A stretch of 64,000 bases of DNA from Progne subis subis (GCA_022316685.1 JAKJHU010000039.1:7931808-7995807); one strand, 5' to 3'. Positions 37,849 to 52,720 are shown, numbered from the stretch's first letter. Numbers and translations are program-made. The notes: generated by a model not told the origin, from the sequence alone.

Positions 37849-37857
37849 CTCTCTCTG
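37804..37857 (+). repeat. (CA)n-(CT)n microsatellite
   Basis: There is a perfect AC/CA tract of 42 bp (37804-37845) followed by a CT tract of about 12 bp. It is flanked by degenerate CACACTCTCT blocks on both sides (37787-37798 and 37867-37880). Confidence 0.96.
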
Positions 37858-38700
37858 TCTGTCTTACACACTCTCTCACTACATATTCATAGTTTTGAAA
37901 CAAAAGCAGAAAAGCCAGTAGCTTAATGTCATTTATTGAATCACTGCTTTTTCTAATCATCAAAATATAACCTCTTTCTCCCCTGCCAACTCCTCATAAA
38001 TATTTATTAAAAATAAAATGTTTGTGTTGTAGAAAATAGTGCTGTTCAACCAAAGTATCTCTATTCAGCACTAATTCTCTGAGGGAGAGAAAAGAGAATT
38101 CTCGCAGCTTGATTCCTTTTTTTATTTTATTGCATCCATTGGGCCTGAGACTGAATTTGTAGATATGGATGTGAATTCCAACAAAGGCAGCCATCTATTA
38201 TATGTAACTGCTTTGGTATTCACAACCAGGGCTGCTGAAATTTGTTTTCTTAGATTTAGACACATCCCAAACCACCAGGCGACTCTGTCAGCACCAGGTA
38301 TTTCTTTATTGCAGGCAAACACTTCCAATTTGCACACAATATCTTTAACTTGTTGGCAGTGGGTGGAGACTGAAGAACGGGCTGGCTAGCAAGGTTTCAC
38401 AATGGCACACTTTAACCTAGGTTCTAGTTCTCTATTTTCCTACTGCTTTTGACAATAACAGTGGAACCTGACTTTGAAATTCTAGAATAATCTACAAGAC
38501 TACCAGTTCCTTGGATTTCAAAAGTACCAGAAGTTCACAATTCCCTATGCTTAAGCGGTGAAAGAAGAGAATGGCTGCTGAGAATTTTCTTTTTCAGCTT
38601 CTGAAATGCCAGCTTTAAACCCACAGTTACAAGCATTCTTCATTAAGCGATGATGCTGCTACATCAGCACGGGACAGAACTCTGGCTAACAGGGCTGTCA

Positions 38701-38715
38701 CCACTAGATGTCAGC
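38701..38715 (+). promoter_or_regulatory. CTCF-like motif
   Basis: CCACTAGATGTCAGC matches the CTCF core at all but one central position (T for G). It lies in a locally CpG-enriched unique segment. This is motif resemblance only. Confidence 0.3.
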
Positions 38716-39115
38716 AAAATACCAATAAACAGGGCTTAGACGGGCACGTTTAAAACCACTAGGTCTCTCTAACCCTATCGCTCAGTATGTTCTAATGCGA
38801 AGATGAAATAAAACAGCGTTTGATATACGAAAGAACAGTGAGGAAATTCGGGAACAGCGTGCCTCGACATTCAGCATTTGTGCCCCACATGCTTATTCCA
38901 ACTCTTCTGATCAAAAGAGGCCATTCACATTTAATTCTTAATATGTGTATTTTTCCAAAATAAGACAGATTTTCTCATGCTGCTCACTCCATCTAAAAAT
39001 GATTCTGTGCCACAGCTTTTCATATTGCTGAGGAAGAGAAGGGAGGTTTCTAATGAAGTGCAGAAGTATTCAGTTTTTTCAGATAAACAAATTGTAAGGA
39101 ATATTATTTCAGCTT

Positions 39116-39175
39116 GCATACAATATAAAATACTGCATACAATATTTTATATTGTAATATAAAAGACTGCATACA
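39116..39175. repeat. Inverted repeat with interleaved direct repeats
   Basis: TACAATATAAAATA (39119-39132) is the exact reverse complement of TATTTTATATTGTA (39143-39156), leaving a 10-nt loop. GCATACAA occurs three times, at about 39116, 39135 and 39170. The structure is visible directly; its origin is unknown. Confidence 0.85.
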
Positions 39176-42160
39176 AAAAGTAAATTTTGTAATATTTTAT
39201 AGAAGTGAATTCTATATTTTTCTTTTTTTTTTAATAAAAAAAACTTTTTTTTTTTTTCCAAATCAGATGGGTAATAGTTTTTATTTTAAAATCACCTTAC
39301 AGGCTTTTATTAAGGGTGTTAAAAGCTATGCGCCTCCTTAATATCTCCCTGCAACTGCCAGCAATCTGAATGTTTTATTTATTTGGTTTAAACACCAGCA
39401 GAAAGAAATCTGCTTCTGATCAGTTCTACACGGTTTAGTGTAGAATGGTTGTCCAGTCATGTGAAGCATGGGTAGACTTCAGCTTTCAAGAAGGAAATCC
39501 ATGTACTGTCCGTTACACAATTTGTTTCATTTATTTCTGATTAAATTATTCATTCTTTTTCTGACGTTCTATCTCAAGACAATATGGCCTGTCAAAATAC
39601 AGGGTTTGCAAGCAGAAAGTAGAACTCATTTCCCAGACATATGTAGTCCTTCTGTGCTAAATCTTTAAGCAGTATACATTAATCTGAGGGATTTCTTGGT
39701 AATTATCCTGTATTTTGTCACCTGTTTGACTGGAATTGTTCCACATATTAAAGAACCATCTATTTTGTTAGTGGGATTTTTTTTGCCTCATAACAACTGG
39801 GAATAATTAAAAGACAAACAATAACAAAACCCAAAACTCTGTGAATATATAAAACATTAAATGCTGTCTCAAAAACGTTATAGAAAGAGCTATCTATTAG
39901 TTTATGATGAGGAGGAAACAAGGGATATTTAATGTCCACCAGAAATAAATCAGTGCTATAAATGATTTTCAGGGGTTGCAGTGCTTTCATCGGAAGTGCC
40001 AGGGGTGCATTCAGCCAGTGCCCAATATTGTGACATGACTCTGCTCCACTGTACATGGAGACTATTTCATGTTTTTGCAGAAAATACTGGTCTTATGGAT
40101 TCAGGTACCTATTTTGAGTACTTCAGAAAAAAATAATTCCAGAGATTTCCCTGAAGCTTAGTTTTATAAATGAACAATTCACTCCATTACTTCTGTGTTC
40201 AGTTCAGCAAACAAATAAATAAACTTTGCTTTCAGCAATGAAGAGGAATCAGTACAATTTACCTTCTGAACATCAGTACACTATTAAAGACAAAAACCTG
40301 TGATGGTGAATATAAAAATTCAGTAATTACTTAAGACTCCAATTTAATAGCACCTGAGCTTCTAATTTCATCTCTTCCTACCAATTTAGCAACTCTTACC
40401 AGAGGAGGAGGCAGAGCTTCCTGGGGGCAGTTCTAGGAGATTATAGATTGGTTGATGCTTGTAAGAAAACCCACAACAATGCATTCATATTTGCTGATGG
40501 AAATAGTAGGGACAGCTCTTGAGTCCATGGGCAGCAAGGCTGCTTATTTCTCTAATGTAAGGGAAATAACAAGAAAATATCCAGTTCACACCTGACTGTG
40601 GGTTCTGCAGACCTAAGGATCATTCTAATAAAGTCAAAGCCCATTAGCAGTGTGTAAACAACATCTTAGACACTGACTGTTCATGTTGAATATATTTTTA
40701 CATGTTTTCAGTTCTCATTCAAGGCAGAAATGTCAACACTTTTGCCAGACAGTAAAGGGCAGACATTAAAGGGTGCTACAATCTTGAGGCTGCCATCTGT
40801 TATTCTTGAGTGCCAGTCCTGATGGAAAGGAGAGGTGATACTTAAGAAGGATGACAACAGAGAAGCAGTGGGAGGGATTCAAAGGGAGGAGGCTTTGTCA
40901 GGAAATTCTGTTGCTCTTTCATATTGACTTTTCACTAAAATCTTGCATATACATGATTTTTTTTTTTTTTTTCCTTCCCTGAAGATGAAAACTGCTGTCC
41001 TCTCAAAATCTGCTTGGTATCTTAGGAAATCTCAGTGCCTTATGCATGTGATTCAAATACAAATAAAGGTTTGATGGCATTTATAACATCTTCTACAGAA
41101 GGCATATTGATGGGGATACATGAGTCACAAACAAATTGCACATATGAAAGCAAACTGTATTGGAACACATTGCACTTCCATCCAGAGGCTGTTTTAGGAA
41201 GATAAATACTATGGCTTCCTCATTATAGAGGAAAACTGCATTTCAAATGGTAGTGGAATATATTGTCTAACACAAACAGATAAAGAAACTTCTTTTCCTT
41301 TTCCTCTGCTGCCCAAATAGTGAGAAACACTATCATCTTGGTAGGATGGCAAAGATTTGAGGATTGAAGAGGATGTAGATTCTGGTTTCTCCTTCCCACT
41401 AGACTTATGCTCAAAAGGAATTTCCAAGTCATTCCTAGGTAACTACGGATGGGGAAGTCAGAATCTATTTTATATTTTCTGTCAAAGATCAAGGGTTTTA
41501 TTTCCCTTTCTGACCATCTGCTCTATCCTTAAAACATCAAATCTATATTTACATCCAGAGACTTTTGGTGAGATTCTAGATTTCTGGCTGTGATGACAGA
41601 TATTTGGAATAATTTTCCCTGAAAATCAGTAGTTATCTGTCAGATAGATATAATAAGTATTCATTCAGCTAATGAAGGTGGATGGTTACCAAAAGAGCAC
41701 ATTCTGGAAACTTGCTGTGTACTTTGAACCTCTATTGTCCTTCTTGGCACAGTATTCAGAATAAATTGTGCGTCAGTAGACTGAGACACTCAGCAATACA
41801 AGTATATTTACACTGGTGTAGCTGGAAGCAAAGATAGCAAATATGAAAAGCATCAGACCAAGGTGTTACTCAGATTCAAAATTATGAGACTGTCTGGTGC
41901 TGCAAAATCAACCATTAAACATCAAGGTTTCCATTTGGAAGCACCACTTAGAATGCGAGTTAAAATATCTCCCAAGACAGGTCATGTGGAAAATAATGCC
42001 AAAGCCAACTGGTAAGTCAGTAGCAATCTGCAGAGTCTTGCTATCTTCTTGCAGACTGATTGTATTTTTAAAGTGAAAAACTGGGGTGTTGTGTTCAGGG
42101 GTTCTCAGGGAAACATTCTGGCACAGGGAAAAAGGAAGCTGGCCAGGAATTCAGGGAAGG

Positions 42161-42190
42161 AAAAAAAAAAAAAAAAAAAAAAAAGGGGGG
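42161..42190 (+). repeat. A24-G6 homopolymer pair
   Basis: Twenty-four A are followed directly by six G, ending a purine-rich stretch (42123-42160). No retrogene was found upstream. Confidence 0.96.
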
Positions 42191-43562
42191 CACTCTTCAT
42201 CTTTCATTTTCATCTTTCACTGCTAGAATAGAAAACTGGGACACCTTGTAGTAAGGACAGGTTGGATGTGTCACCTCTTCCCTGTCTTCACTCTCAAATT
42301 CATCCATTCACATGTAGCTCAAGCCTTGTCCTCTTATGTCAACATGCACACCATCAATTTTGTATGTGATTTATTTTTCCATTTTTTTCTGCTCTGAGTA
42401 TTGACAACATAATTGAACCATTTTTGCTCATGATTAAGGTCTCCAAGAGAAATTAAGCTCTGTCTTCAGAAATGTTATCCCATTTCATGTTATGATTTCC
42501 CTGCCTCCTGTTTGATCATTTTACCCTCAGGACTAACACTTCAATGCTGAAACTTCCATCTGACACTTTGAGGCTTAGGGTATTACTCTTTTCTCTTTCC
42601 TTTTCTATATTGTCTTTCAAGACCAAAGCTTTTCATTTGGTTGAAAACTCACTTTATAATAAAGCCCAAGCCTCACCATAGTCCTAACCCTCATGTGCAT
42701 ACCCCGTTCTGCACTACCACTTACTGACTGAAGAGTCTGAGCACATAGTTTGAAAGTCAGTGATGAATTTTGCATGCTGGAAGATTGCCCGTGTTACAAA
42801 CAGACTTTTCTACCTCTTCATTCTCCCCAGGAGAATAGTCTGCTGAACGACTACAATATGTTGCAAAATATTTAATTGGAACCAATAATTATCAGTTTTA
42901 TAAGAAGAAGAACATACACTTTATTACCATATTTCAATATGTTGTTAGCAAAAGATAGTAAGCAGTCACAAAATAATTCAGCAAACCTACCTAGAGCAAT
43001 GATGGTAGAGGAATGCCTAACAGTTATCCAGCAATAACTCACAAAATATATTAGATTTTAAAAGTAGTTGGCAACATATCACAGCAAGAATACTACTATG
43101 AATTTTTAAATGGTCATAATTTTAAGTTCTCAAAGTTCAGTTTTCAGTTAGAACAGATGTTATTCAACAAAACTGCTCAAAACCTTGTTTCTCAGACCAC
43201 AAATACCAGCTCTTCTACTGTCGGAACTACCACATGAAACATGGAAACTTTGCAACATGGAAAACTTTAATGCTTTGGGATTCAACGGAGATAAAATCCA
43301 TTGAATTTGAGCATGCATTACACCTTTACAGCCTGGGCACCTGAGTAGAAAATGCAGACTATACCATTTAAATCTGTACAGTGAATATAAATCTGCAAAG
43401 ACAATTAAATTCAGTCAAAATCATTGTGTCTTTAATTCTATAGGATTTCAATCTGCTTCTGGTTATCAGACTTGGAAGGCACTGTCTTTAATTTGCATTT
43501 GTTTTAATAAAGTAGTTGACCTAGAAGTAGGTTAGAGGTTGATGAAAACTGATGACTATTCA

Positions 43563-43722
43563 ACCCCAATATGTGGTGAGGTTGTGGAGTCTTCATCTGT
43601 GGAGATAATCTTAACACCTGGCTGGGCATTGTCCTGAGCAACCTGCTTTAGCTCACCCTGCCTGAGTAAGGCATGGGGGTAACGACCTGTCAGCCTCAAC
43701 CATTCTATGATGCTGTGATCCT
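43563..43722 (+). repeat. CR1 LINE 3' end fragment
   Basis: GAGGTTGTGGAGTCTTCATC, CACCTGGCTGGGCATTGTCC, GAGCAACCTGCTTTAGCTCA and CCTCAACCATTCTATGATGC follow CR1 3' end order on the plus strand. The copy ends with the short ATTCTATGATGCTGTG octamer-type tail. At about 160 bp it is very short, the usual result of 5' truncation. Confidence 0.88.
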
Positions 43723-46700
43723 CCCAGGCTTATTTCTTTCATTATCTAGAAACAGCCAAATTTCTCTACTAAAAGTCTGTTGCTGCAAAGTAGGATATAC
43801 AGAATATATCCTGTTTATAAATATGATCTTGTTACCACCAGGAAATAAACTGTCAGTTAATGTAATTAACTAAAAAAATAAAAACACGTCTCAGATGAAA
43901 GCTAGCTTGGAAGTAGCCCAGAGGTCAGAAACTGAAATCTTTGATGTATGCTTGATTATCTCAGTCCTCAACATATGTCCTTGCATGATGCTGTCTGTAA
44001 GTTTCTGAAAATGGTGAAGACACTCCACATTTCCAGTGGGTGTAGGAACAGTGAAAACAAGCAAGAAAGTGAACTTCCTGGATAATGCAATAGAAATAGC
44101 ATCTCTATACCCATCTGAAACTTCATTTAACCAGCTAAGGTTTACAGTCAGTCTAACATTACAGTGCTGAATTCATTCAGAGGCTCAAATGGTTTACTGC
44201 AAGTGAAAACAGTATTGCAGGCATTGATGCAATTTCTGAATTTGACAGTAGGCAGAGATATTTTGGTGGGTTATAGGTCATTTGAGTCTGAACATTCAAC
44301 TCTGCCTATGTAAGCTACATCAAACAACAACAATTTTATTTTTAATCGTAAGATGATTTAAGTTCTAAAATAATTCTGCCAGTATTGAGGAATCTCTGCA
44401 AGAAATTAGAGTTGAAAGAGGTTAAAATGATCAAGTTTTCACTAATATTTTGCTAATTGAATGCATTTGGGCCTGAATTTTCAGAGCATTTTAAAAAACA
44501 AGAAATTAATTTCAATCACAGCTGCGATCCCTTGGCACTTGCATGGATCTGCCAAGGATGACTCAAATAGGTACCTAGAAAATGTGGCCATTTTTAGCAG
44601 TCATTAGCAGCCGTATGAAAATTTTAAATTAAGTGTCTCAATTACCATCACATTAGAACTTCGTGCTAGATTCAGTTCTCACTGTCACAATTCAAATTCA
44701 TTATCTTTCACCTGCCATTTCCAGACACACTCTGGTCCTACAGACTTTCCTAGGTACATGATGGATGAATCAGTTTTCTTTTGATCTTTATTCTCCATTA
44801 CAGTTTATCCTTGCTATGTTTCCAGAGAAGTGTAGTTTCTTCAGTTAGGGAAAATGTGAAAATTTTCTTCCAAGAACCAATAAATAAGGAACTACCACCT
44901 ATAAGGCCTGAATTAACATTGCTGTATCAATCTTACTAAGTTTTGAATGTAGAAAATTAATATTCTTGCACTGCAATACATTTGGTTTCTGAGATGTGGG
45001 TGTGGTTTGTTGGTTTTTTTTTTTTCCAGAAAATAAATAGGAAAAATTAGATGCAAAGAAACCATGTTGCATCTTGCATGTAATCAACATCACAGAACTT
45101 CAGTAGCCTATCTGGAAAAATAGGCTATTGGTTTTAAGCTGATATGACATATTCCCAGCATGCTTCACAGGTATTTTTCTCACAACAGAAAAATTCCGGA
45201 GTAATTAAGTTGGAAATAGTATAGTTACGTTGGCAGATTGAAGCCCTGGAGCTAATGAGCCTGTGTTCTTAGCACAGACTAAGTGGTTTAGAATTTGTGT
45301 ATTAGAATGGATGCCGCCCCCGACATGCCTAAACCACTTCTGGGCTATTTAAATTGGAATACATTGGACTGTATGGGCATGTTGGCTACTGGGTAGAGGT
45401 GAAGCCTATCTAGTGCACAGTGTCATGCACTACTGAGTTAAGCATGCTTATTGTTCAGGAAATGATGTTGCTCAATTCTTACTAAGATCTAGTATGATTC
45501 CTTACTACAAGATGAACTGTAGTATTTAAAAGTTCAAAATTTGGCTGGACAAAACCAAGGTTTTGCTTCCAAGCAGACACGGGCTGAAAACTCCTTGTGA
45601 AAGGTTTTTATAGTATGAGGAAATATTTGAAAGATATTCAGCAGCTAACACCTGATATGAGACTCTCAGTCCAGAGTTTGAAATTTTAGGAAATTTATAT
45701 GCAAGTCAAATTTGAATACTAAAATACTAAAGTGTTAGACAACCTTTAAGTCTAGATATTATCTAAGATTAGCATCTTTTATGTGTAGGAGCATGTGCAA
45801 AAATGATAACATAAAACTGTTACTTTTCTGTTAGCCCACTGCTTATCTGCTTTCAAACAAACAAAAACCAGCACATTATGGCTTCTACGTTCCTATATTC
45901 TCACCCATACCTTGAAATATGTATAATTCAGGTTTTACGAGGCCTCTTCAGAACGGAAATGGATGTTTGCTTCCCTTTCCTGTGGTGGCAAGTATGTGAC
46001 TAAATAGTGTCAAGGATGTCTAAACTTGCAAAAGTAATTTCAATGAGGAATTAATGGGAAAATAATGCAGAAAAAACTCGATGTTCCAGATAGAACAGAT
46101 GCATATTCTCCATCAGAAAAAGACAATCTTCCATGTTACTCACCACATTATTGTGATTTTCTCAAATGATGGGTAAACCAAAGACTGGGAAGAAGTTTGT
46201 ATGGTTCTCTCATGATATTACTAATATTTTATATTGTATGGTAGTGATGAATAACCTTTCATGTATATTTACAAAGTAATGGCATAATTGTTCATGCTTG
46301 CGTGATAATTAAATGTGTTGATGTTTACAATTAGATGTAATAACATAAAGATGGTCTGAACATTTGCCAATGTATCTTCTATCTGGATCTTTTAAAAAAT
46401 AATATACAGTAGCAACTAATTAGGTGACTAATCTTTATGACAATTTATGAATGGTCTGTATGATACACACACAAGCAGACACACAAACACACATTCACAT
46501 TCTTATCTACCTTCACAGAATGATGTGGATAGAGTCAGTACGTTTTTTGTATATTACCTTACTTCAGTCTAAGGCACATTATCTTTACAGAACACTTGAC
46601 TGAGTTTGGAATTGGAATAAAATGTATGTAATAGTGAAGTATTTTATAAAAAATAAAGTTTACACTATCTGATATAAAAAAAATCTTAGTGCTCTGATTT

Positions 46701-49700
46701 GTATGTATATTTTAAACTAGTAGCATGAATCAATCAGCTCCTGTAGAGGAATGACAAAAGGAGTCTTTTAGATGTCTGACATGAATTTGCGTAAGAATAG
46801 ATGGTTTTTGTATTTTGATAAAGGTGTTTTTCTCGTTCACTGAAACTGAAAACTTTGAATGATTTTTTTTTTTCTTGCATTGATATTACAAAGGACAAAA
46901 AGGTATAAGTATTAACAGTTCAGAAACATGCACAACACAATATTTAACCATTGCAATTAACCACAATTTCCTTAAAGAAAACTGATGAATCATGGGCTAA
47001 TAAGATGTCTCTAAACAAATACCAATATGTTTTTATTTTGAAATGTTCTTTGGGAATTTTTGGCTTAACTTCTAAGTTTTCAAGGACTTGGGATTAATGC
47101 GGCCCCATTTTTGAAGAAACAAACGTTTTATTAAAACTAACCTGTAGGAAACTTAAACACAGCAGGAGCTTAATAACCTTTGTCCATTGTAGCTTTTCAG
47201 AACCCAAAAAAGGGGACAGTGCATAAGTTCTGCTTAACACATCTGATTTGTTACAGTTATAAAACTGTAACCATGAGCAGCTAATCTAATTTAAAAAAAA
47301 AAAAAAAATCAGAATTGATTATTAAGCTTCGAGGGAGCTGTGAACAAGGGTTAGTGATTGAAAAATATAGGGACTTCCATTCAAACAGTCAAATTAAGTG
47401 TTCAGCCCCTATTTAGGAGACTTTTCAATATATTTTATACCCTGGGGAACCTAGATTCAACCAAAAGCCATGGCCTGTGGTTCTTCTGTCTACATTTGCA
47501 ACAGCTTGAGGTATGCCATCTCACATGGTTTAGGGAAATTGCTGCCAGCATAAGACAAATAATTCCCTCCCTCCGGTCCTCAAGAATAGCTGGAAAGTGT
47601 AATCTCTCATTATCAATCCTTCTGCTTTATTCTGTCCCGCTGTAGCTCTGTGTCATTGGTTTTGTTCACAGTCATCTCATCTTTGTCAGAGGTACATTTT
47701 TTTTTTAATGTGACAGAACTGCATTTAGTAATTATGAGCTTGACAGATATGTATTTGTAAAACAAAAAATCATAGAGGGTAAATTTGAAAGTTTCCATCA
47801 GTTTAATGCAAGAATGCATACATTTTTCCCATGTAGGTTCACACATTTCAGTTGAACACATAAAGCCTTGATTATGATGTAATCCTATATGTTCTTCATT
47901 TAAATAATAAGGATGTCATCCTACTTGAAGATTCCTTGTATTTTGAATTTTTTCTCTCCGTTCTAATAATTCCTTCACATTTATCTATTTCAAGTAACTT
48001 CAAATTTAAACTCTAAAATAAAAACTTGAATTTTAGATTTGTCAGGACCATTATTTTATTGCTTCCTTAAATGTAGGTAAGTCTATTCAGTGTAAACAGA
48101 TTTCACTAAGGATAAAATAGTGCTCGTTTGTCACTGTCAGAAACCAGACCAAAGGTACAATCTTACCATTCATAGCATTCAATCTTGATTTTTACAGCCA
48201 AGAACTTTCAGATATAATTACTTTGACTTATTCAAATTATTTCACCTGACTCTAATCAGCAGCAGGGGTACCCTATCTTGTAAGATCTGAAAAATCTGGA
48301 AACATTAGGCTTTATAGCTCTCTGTAGTGAATGAGAATATTGCTATTGCTCAAATTGGCAAGTCAAGCTAAAAGCAACTGAAAGCCTCATGGTCTTTTGG
48401 TGACTGCAAAAGCTCTCAAGCAGATTTCACCCCCTTCTGGTCTGTGGGAATATATTACACGAGTGTAATCAGTAGAAACAGGATCTTGATTTCTGAGTAG
48501 TAAGGGAAAATGGCAGAGGACATGCTCCAACATCTTCAAAGATCCTTGTTAGAAAGGACAGAAACTGTTACTGGAAAATCTGGGAAGAACACTGAGTTTG
48601 ATATTTTATAGCAAATCAGAGGCAGAATGAAGACCAGCGTAAACATTTTTGAAGAGCAGTTCTATACCTAAGCGCTGAAAATTCTACATAAGACAATTTA
48701 CACATTTTTTCCTAGCAACTTTTGTCTACAGAGAGTTTATTGGATATTAGAGTGTATTGTAGGTGTAAAGCACAATGATAAGGAAAAACAGGAGGAAAAA
48801 AATATGCCTCAATTTATATACCAAAAAATATACACTGAGAGTTGCCCCAAAGGACCACTACAACAAATTGTCTCACTTACACAAACTCGGTGCTCTTCTC
48901 TTTGAAGTGTGATACAAATTTTTTCTTTTTGAAAAAGATATATCGAGAAGAAACAGCAAAGGCTTTACTAACAAAGCGTATCATATCCCATGAACACAGA
49001 GCTCATTCCCAACCACATTTTACTTATCACTTATTTTACTTTGGAACCTGATTTTACTTATCACAGCTAACTTCCAACTAATTCCACTCAATAAGCACTT
49101 TTAATAATAACTGGCAAAAAGCTTCCCTCTTCTCTGACTGACTTCCAATGTAACCTAGGTTAGTTACTTTCCTCAAAGGAACAAAGAGCACCAGTGCAGC
49201 TAGAAACAGTTTGAGATGAATAGGGAGAAAAGAATGGCTGGACAAGATTGTCTCTCACAGTCCAATCAATGCACATTAACTCACTTATACTAGGTATATC
49301 TGTTCTCTCTACAGGTCAATGGCCACCCAGCCTCACACATTTTAGTTTTTGGAATAAAATTCAATTTATTGGAGGGTTTTATATCCTCCAAGACAATTTC
49401 CTGGACTTTATCCACTCTACACTGATTTTACTGCAGGAAAAGATCAAAGCATGGGAATGTTTATATGATTGTCACATTTATGTTGGGAATTCTTGAGAAT
49501 ACCATCTACACACTTTCCTGGAAATTCAGTGATCCATCCCTTTCAAAATTCCATGCTCTCACATTTATTCTTTTCTTAAACTGCACACACATATAAAAAT
49601 GTCATAAAAACCTGTCACCTATACAGGTAACACAATTAATATACTGTGCCCAGTATTGCAGATGCCCCCATGGTCAAACCTTCACTATTATACCAGTCAT

Positions 49701-51835
49701 TTCAAACTCAAACTCCATCTAATCCACCTACTTATACTGACATTGTTTTAAATTTATACTCTACTGAAATTTAATCTAAATAGATGATTTTCTTAAAAAG
49801 CTCACTTTGAATAACAATGAAAAAAAATTAAACCTTAAAAAAAAGTGACCCATATTTTTATTCCAGTATTTGTTGTAAACCGTATTTAAGATGGAACGGG
49901 TGTCAGTATTTAAAGTTTTTTTGGTGCTGTTTTGATGTTATTATCTAAGTGGTTATTATAAGCACCTCATCAAAAATTGTTAGGAATTCTGGAGTATTTC
50001 CTTCTGAAGAAGGATAAAAGGTATATAATGTCTAGGAGAAAATGAAAGGCAACTGCTCTTTCAGTGTTTCAGGTGATTACAGCAGCATAAACTAGGCCTT
50101 TGCCTGCCTGATGTTGTGTAAAGCTGAGACGTGAAATAAAAGGGAACTGGCATATCAAAATCATCAAGAAGAAATTCTGTTTTGTTGAAGTCAGTGGTGG
50201 AAGCAGAAAAGAAAGCAATACTGGTACAAAATGCTGACAGGTATTTTCCAGAGATTAAAAATAGCAGGAACTTATCTGATTCTTAAAGGCATTGGAGTTA
50301 CTTGTCAAGTGAGAAAAACAGGTGGGAGCATAAAGAGGTTCTTCACCCCTTGGGGAAAACAGTGTTACTAAGCACACTGATTATTGTTTCAGAATCTAGG
50401 AGTGGAGGATTTTTTTTTCCCCAAATCACTAAGTCCTATTGTAACTTGATTTTTGGTTAGGGAACATGGGTTTGTGTGTTCAGACAATGTTTCTCTTACT
50501 GAGATTCTAATTTCATTATATGGAAATTTGAGGAGATGGCAACTTTGCTTTGTTTTACACTGAAGCAGATTATGTTGTGATAACTGAACCTGTAAGTGAT
50601 GGTTACTGGCTTCAGTGACTATTATGATGTAAATTTTATCCTTTTATCCAGTTTTATTACTAGTTTTAAAATCAAACAAGAAAAACCTCTTTCACTCAGG
50701 TCCTGGTTTCCTAAATTACCATCTCCTTTTTATGTAACTCATTAGTAATGACACTGTCCCAAGCAAATGATGAGTGGGTATTTTGACCTAGCTCTTAAAA
50801 GTGCTCCTTTTCATATTACATAGTGAGCTGAACAGAGCAACTCCAAAGAAATTGGTCTGAGACAGAAATTTTACTAACTAGTTTACTAATGTGCTCTAAA
50901 CTGATGGGAAAGTAATATTCCTACAGCTATACCGTCACCATATCATCTTATTAAAAACATGTTTAAGAAGATCATACCTGTGTTCCATCTTTCTTTTTTG
51001 CTCTCAGTTATGATATGTGGGCTAAATTTACATCAAATGTACACATGTACATTCCCCAGTTTTTGCTAAACTTTTTTTTCTTAGGCAAGTGACTTTTTAA
51101 ACTTTTATTCTTACTGTTACAAAGCAGTTATCCTTTCAATTACTGTTTTTCTGTCTTACATACTTGAATGTCAGAAAGCTGCATCCACTATCACATGACC
51201 TAAATATTCACTTAGAGTGAAGTATTTTCAAAGCAGTGACCTTCCACAGCAGGCTACAAAATTGATAGTAAAAGCCATTCTATTGATGCTTCTCTTTTCC
51301 TTTTTTCCTTTCTCCTAAGGAAAGTAGATTGGAAATACATCAATTATTCTGCCTGGATATTGAAAGGGATTTCTGAGCAACCTTGCACAATTGAGCTAGC
51401 ACATGTAAAAACTGTTTCTGACTCACTGAGCTGGCATATACTGCTAAATCAGCATTGGCAGGACTCCAGGCAGCCTGTCACCAACACTGGATATTGCAGT
51501 AAGTACCAGTTCTGTGTATTGTATCCAAATTGGTTTTATTGAATTGTTTCATTCAGTGCTGCAAGGTCTGGCTTAAGAAACTCAAGCCTTGGACTAAAAA
51601 TAAAGAGACCACAGTGGAACTAAACATGTGGCAGCTGAGCTGTGGTAACTGAGTATGCTATTAATAAAAAAGACTTAGCTTAAATTCCTTTTAATGCCCA
51701 TATTTTCTTACTCACAGGGACTTTTAAACATTTTACAAAAGTATCAATTAGTTTACAAATTATCTTTATGAAAGAGTTCAGAAAATAAAAACATAGACCA
51801 AAACATACAAAGAGTGATAATTAAATGAAATACCC

Positions 51836-51858
51836 TTTTTTTTTTTTTTTTTTTTTTT
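51836..51858 (+). repeat. Poly-T run (23 bp)
   Basis: An uninterrupted T23 between AT-rich unique sequence; no associated element recognised. Confidence 0.96.
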
Positions 51859-52720
51859 CTTTTCTGGAGGGGATACCTTAGAAACTGTGCCCTTTTGCAG
51901 GTAACTAGGCAAATCTTGATATGGTAGTAAATTAGTCAATTTCTCACTTCAGTTTTAGCAGTGCTGTATTTTCCTTAATTCCCGCAGGCTAGGAACATCC
52001 TCAGAGAGACCAATCACAGTTCAGCCACTCATACAGATTTACTAGTCTGTGATAATTCACTTGAATCTGGGCTGTATCCTTGGTGTTTAAAAAGTGACAC
52101 CTACTGTGGGCAAGACTAGTCCCACATGAGCTTAGGCACACGTCATGGACCTTCCAACACACTTGACAAAAAATAATATAACTAGGTCTACGGTAAGATT
52201 CATTTATTAAAGGCTTTTAACTTTAGAGAGAGAGAGAACATACTAGAGGTAAAAATTATCAGGAAATAGGACATTAGAACAATGGAGCCTGAGATCACTC
52301 ATCCTGCATGACAGAAAGCCTGTAGAGATCTAAAAAGTCTGTGAGATTTTGTTGCTCTTCCTGCTTGTGTAAATTGGATTAAAGACAATCTCTGTCACCT
52401 ACCTGGGCTTTAATACTCTGACTGCATAGTAGGCTTACTCATAGGCTTTTGGAAAATAGGAAAAGACCATAAGTCTATGGTGCATAGTGCTGAAAGCCAT
52501 ATGAGGGCAATATAAATTAACTGTCTTATTATATTTGCACACAGACAAGTTTACACATTTTAAATATGCATTACCATGGATATATTCAAACAACAAATTT
52601 TAACACAGAGAAGTTACAGAATGTAAATGAATGCAACTATTTCAGATGAATGAGCATTACTTTGCTCAAAAAATACAGTTAAATTCATGTATATTTCTTG
52701 ATACTAGAAAGGCTTCTCAG

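Larger units (their letters stand above)
37858..43562. other. Intergenic unique sequence
   Basis: It holds the inverted repeat at 39116, the A24-G6 run, a run of T near 40960 and a CTCF-like motif at 38701. CpG frequency is slightly raised at 38650-38880. No gene is supported. Confidence 0.6.

Noticed and set aside
37707..37963. Frames through the CA/CT microsatellite
   Set aside because: Simple-sequence translation without unique protein content.
42161..42184. Poly-A run as a retrogene tail
   Set aside because: The upstream sequence is purine-rich simple DNA without coding similarity, and the run is followed by G6, not by a duplication.
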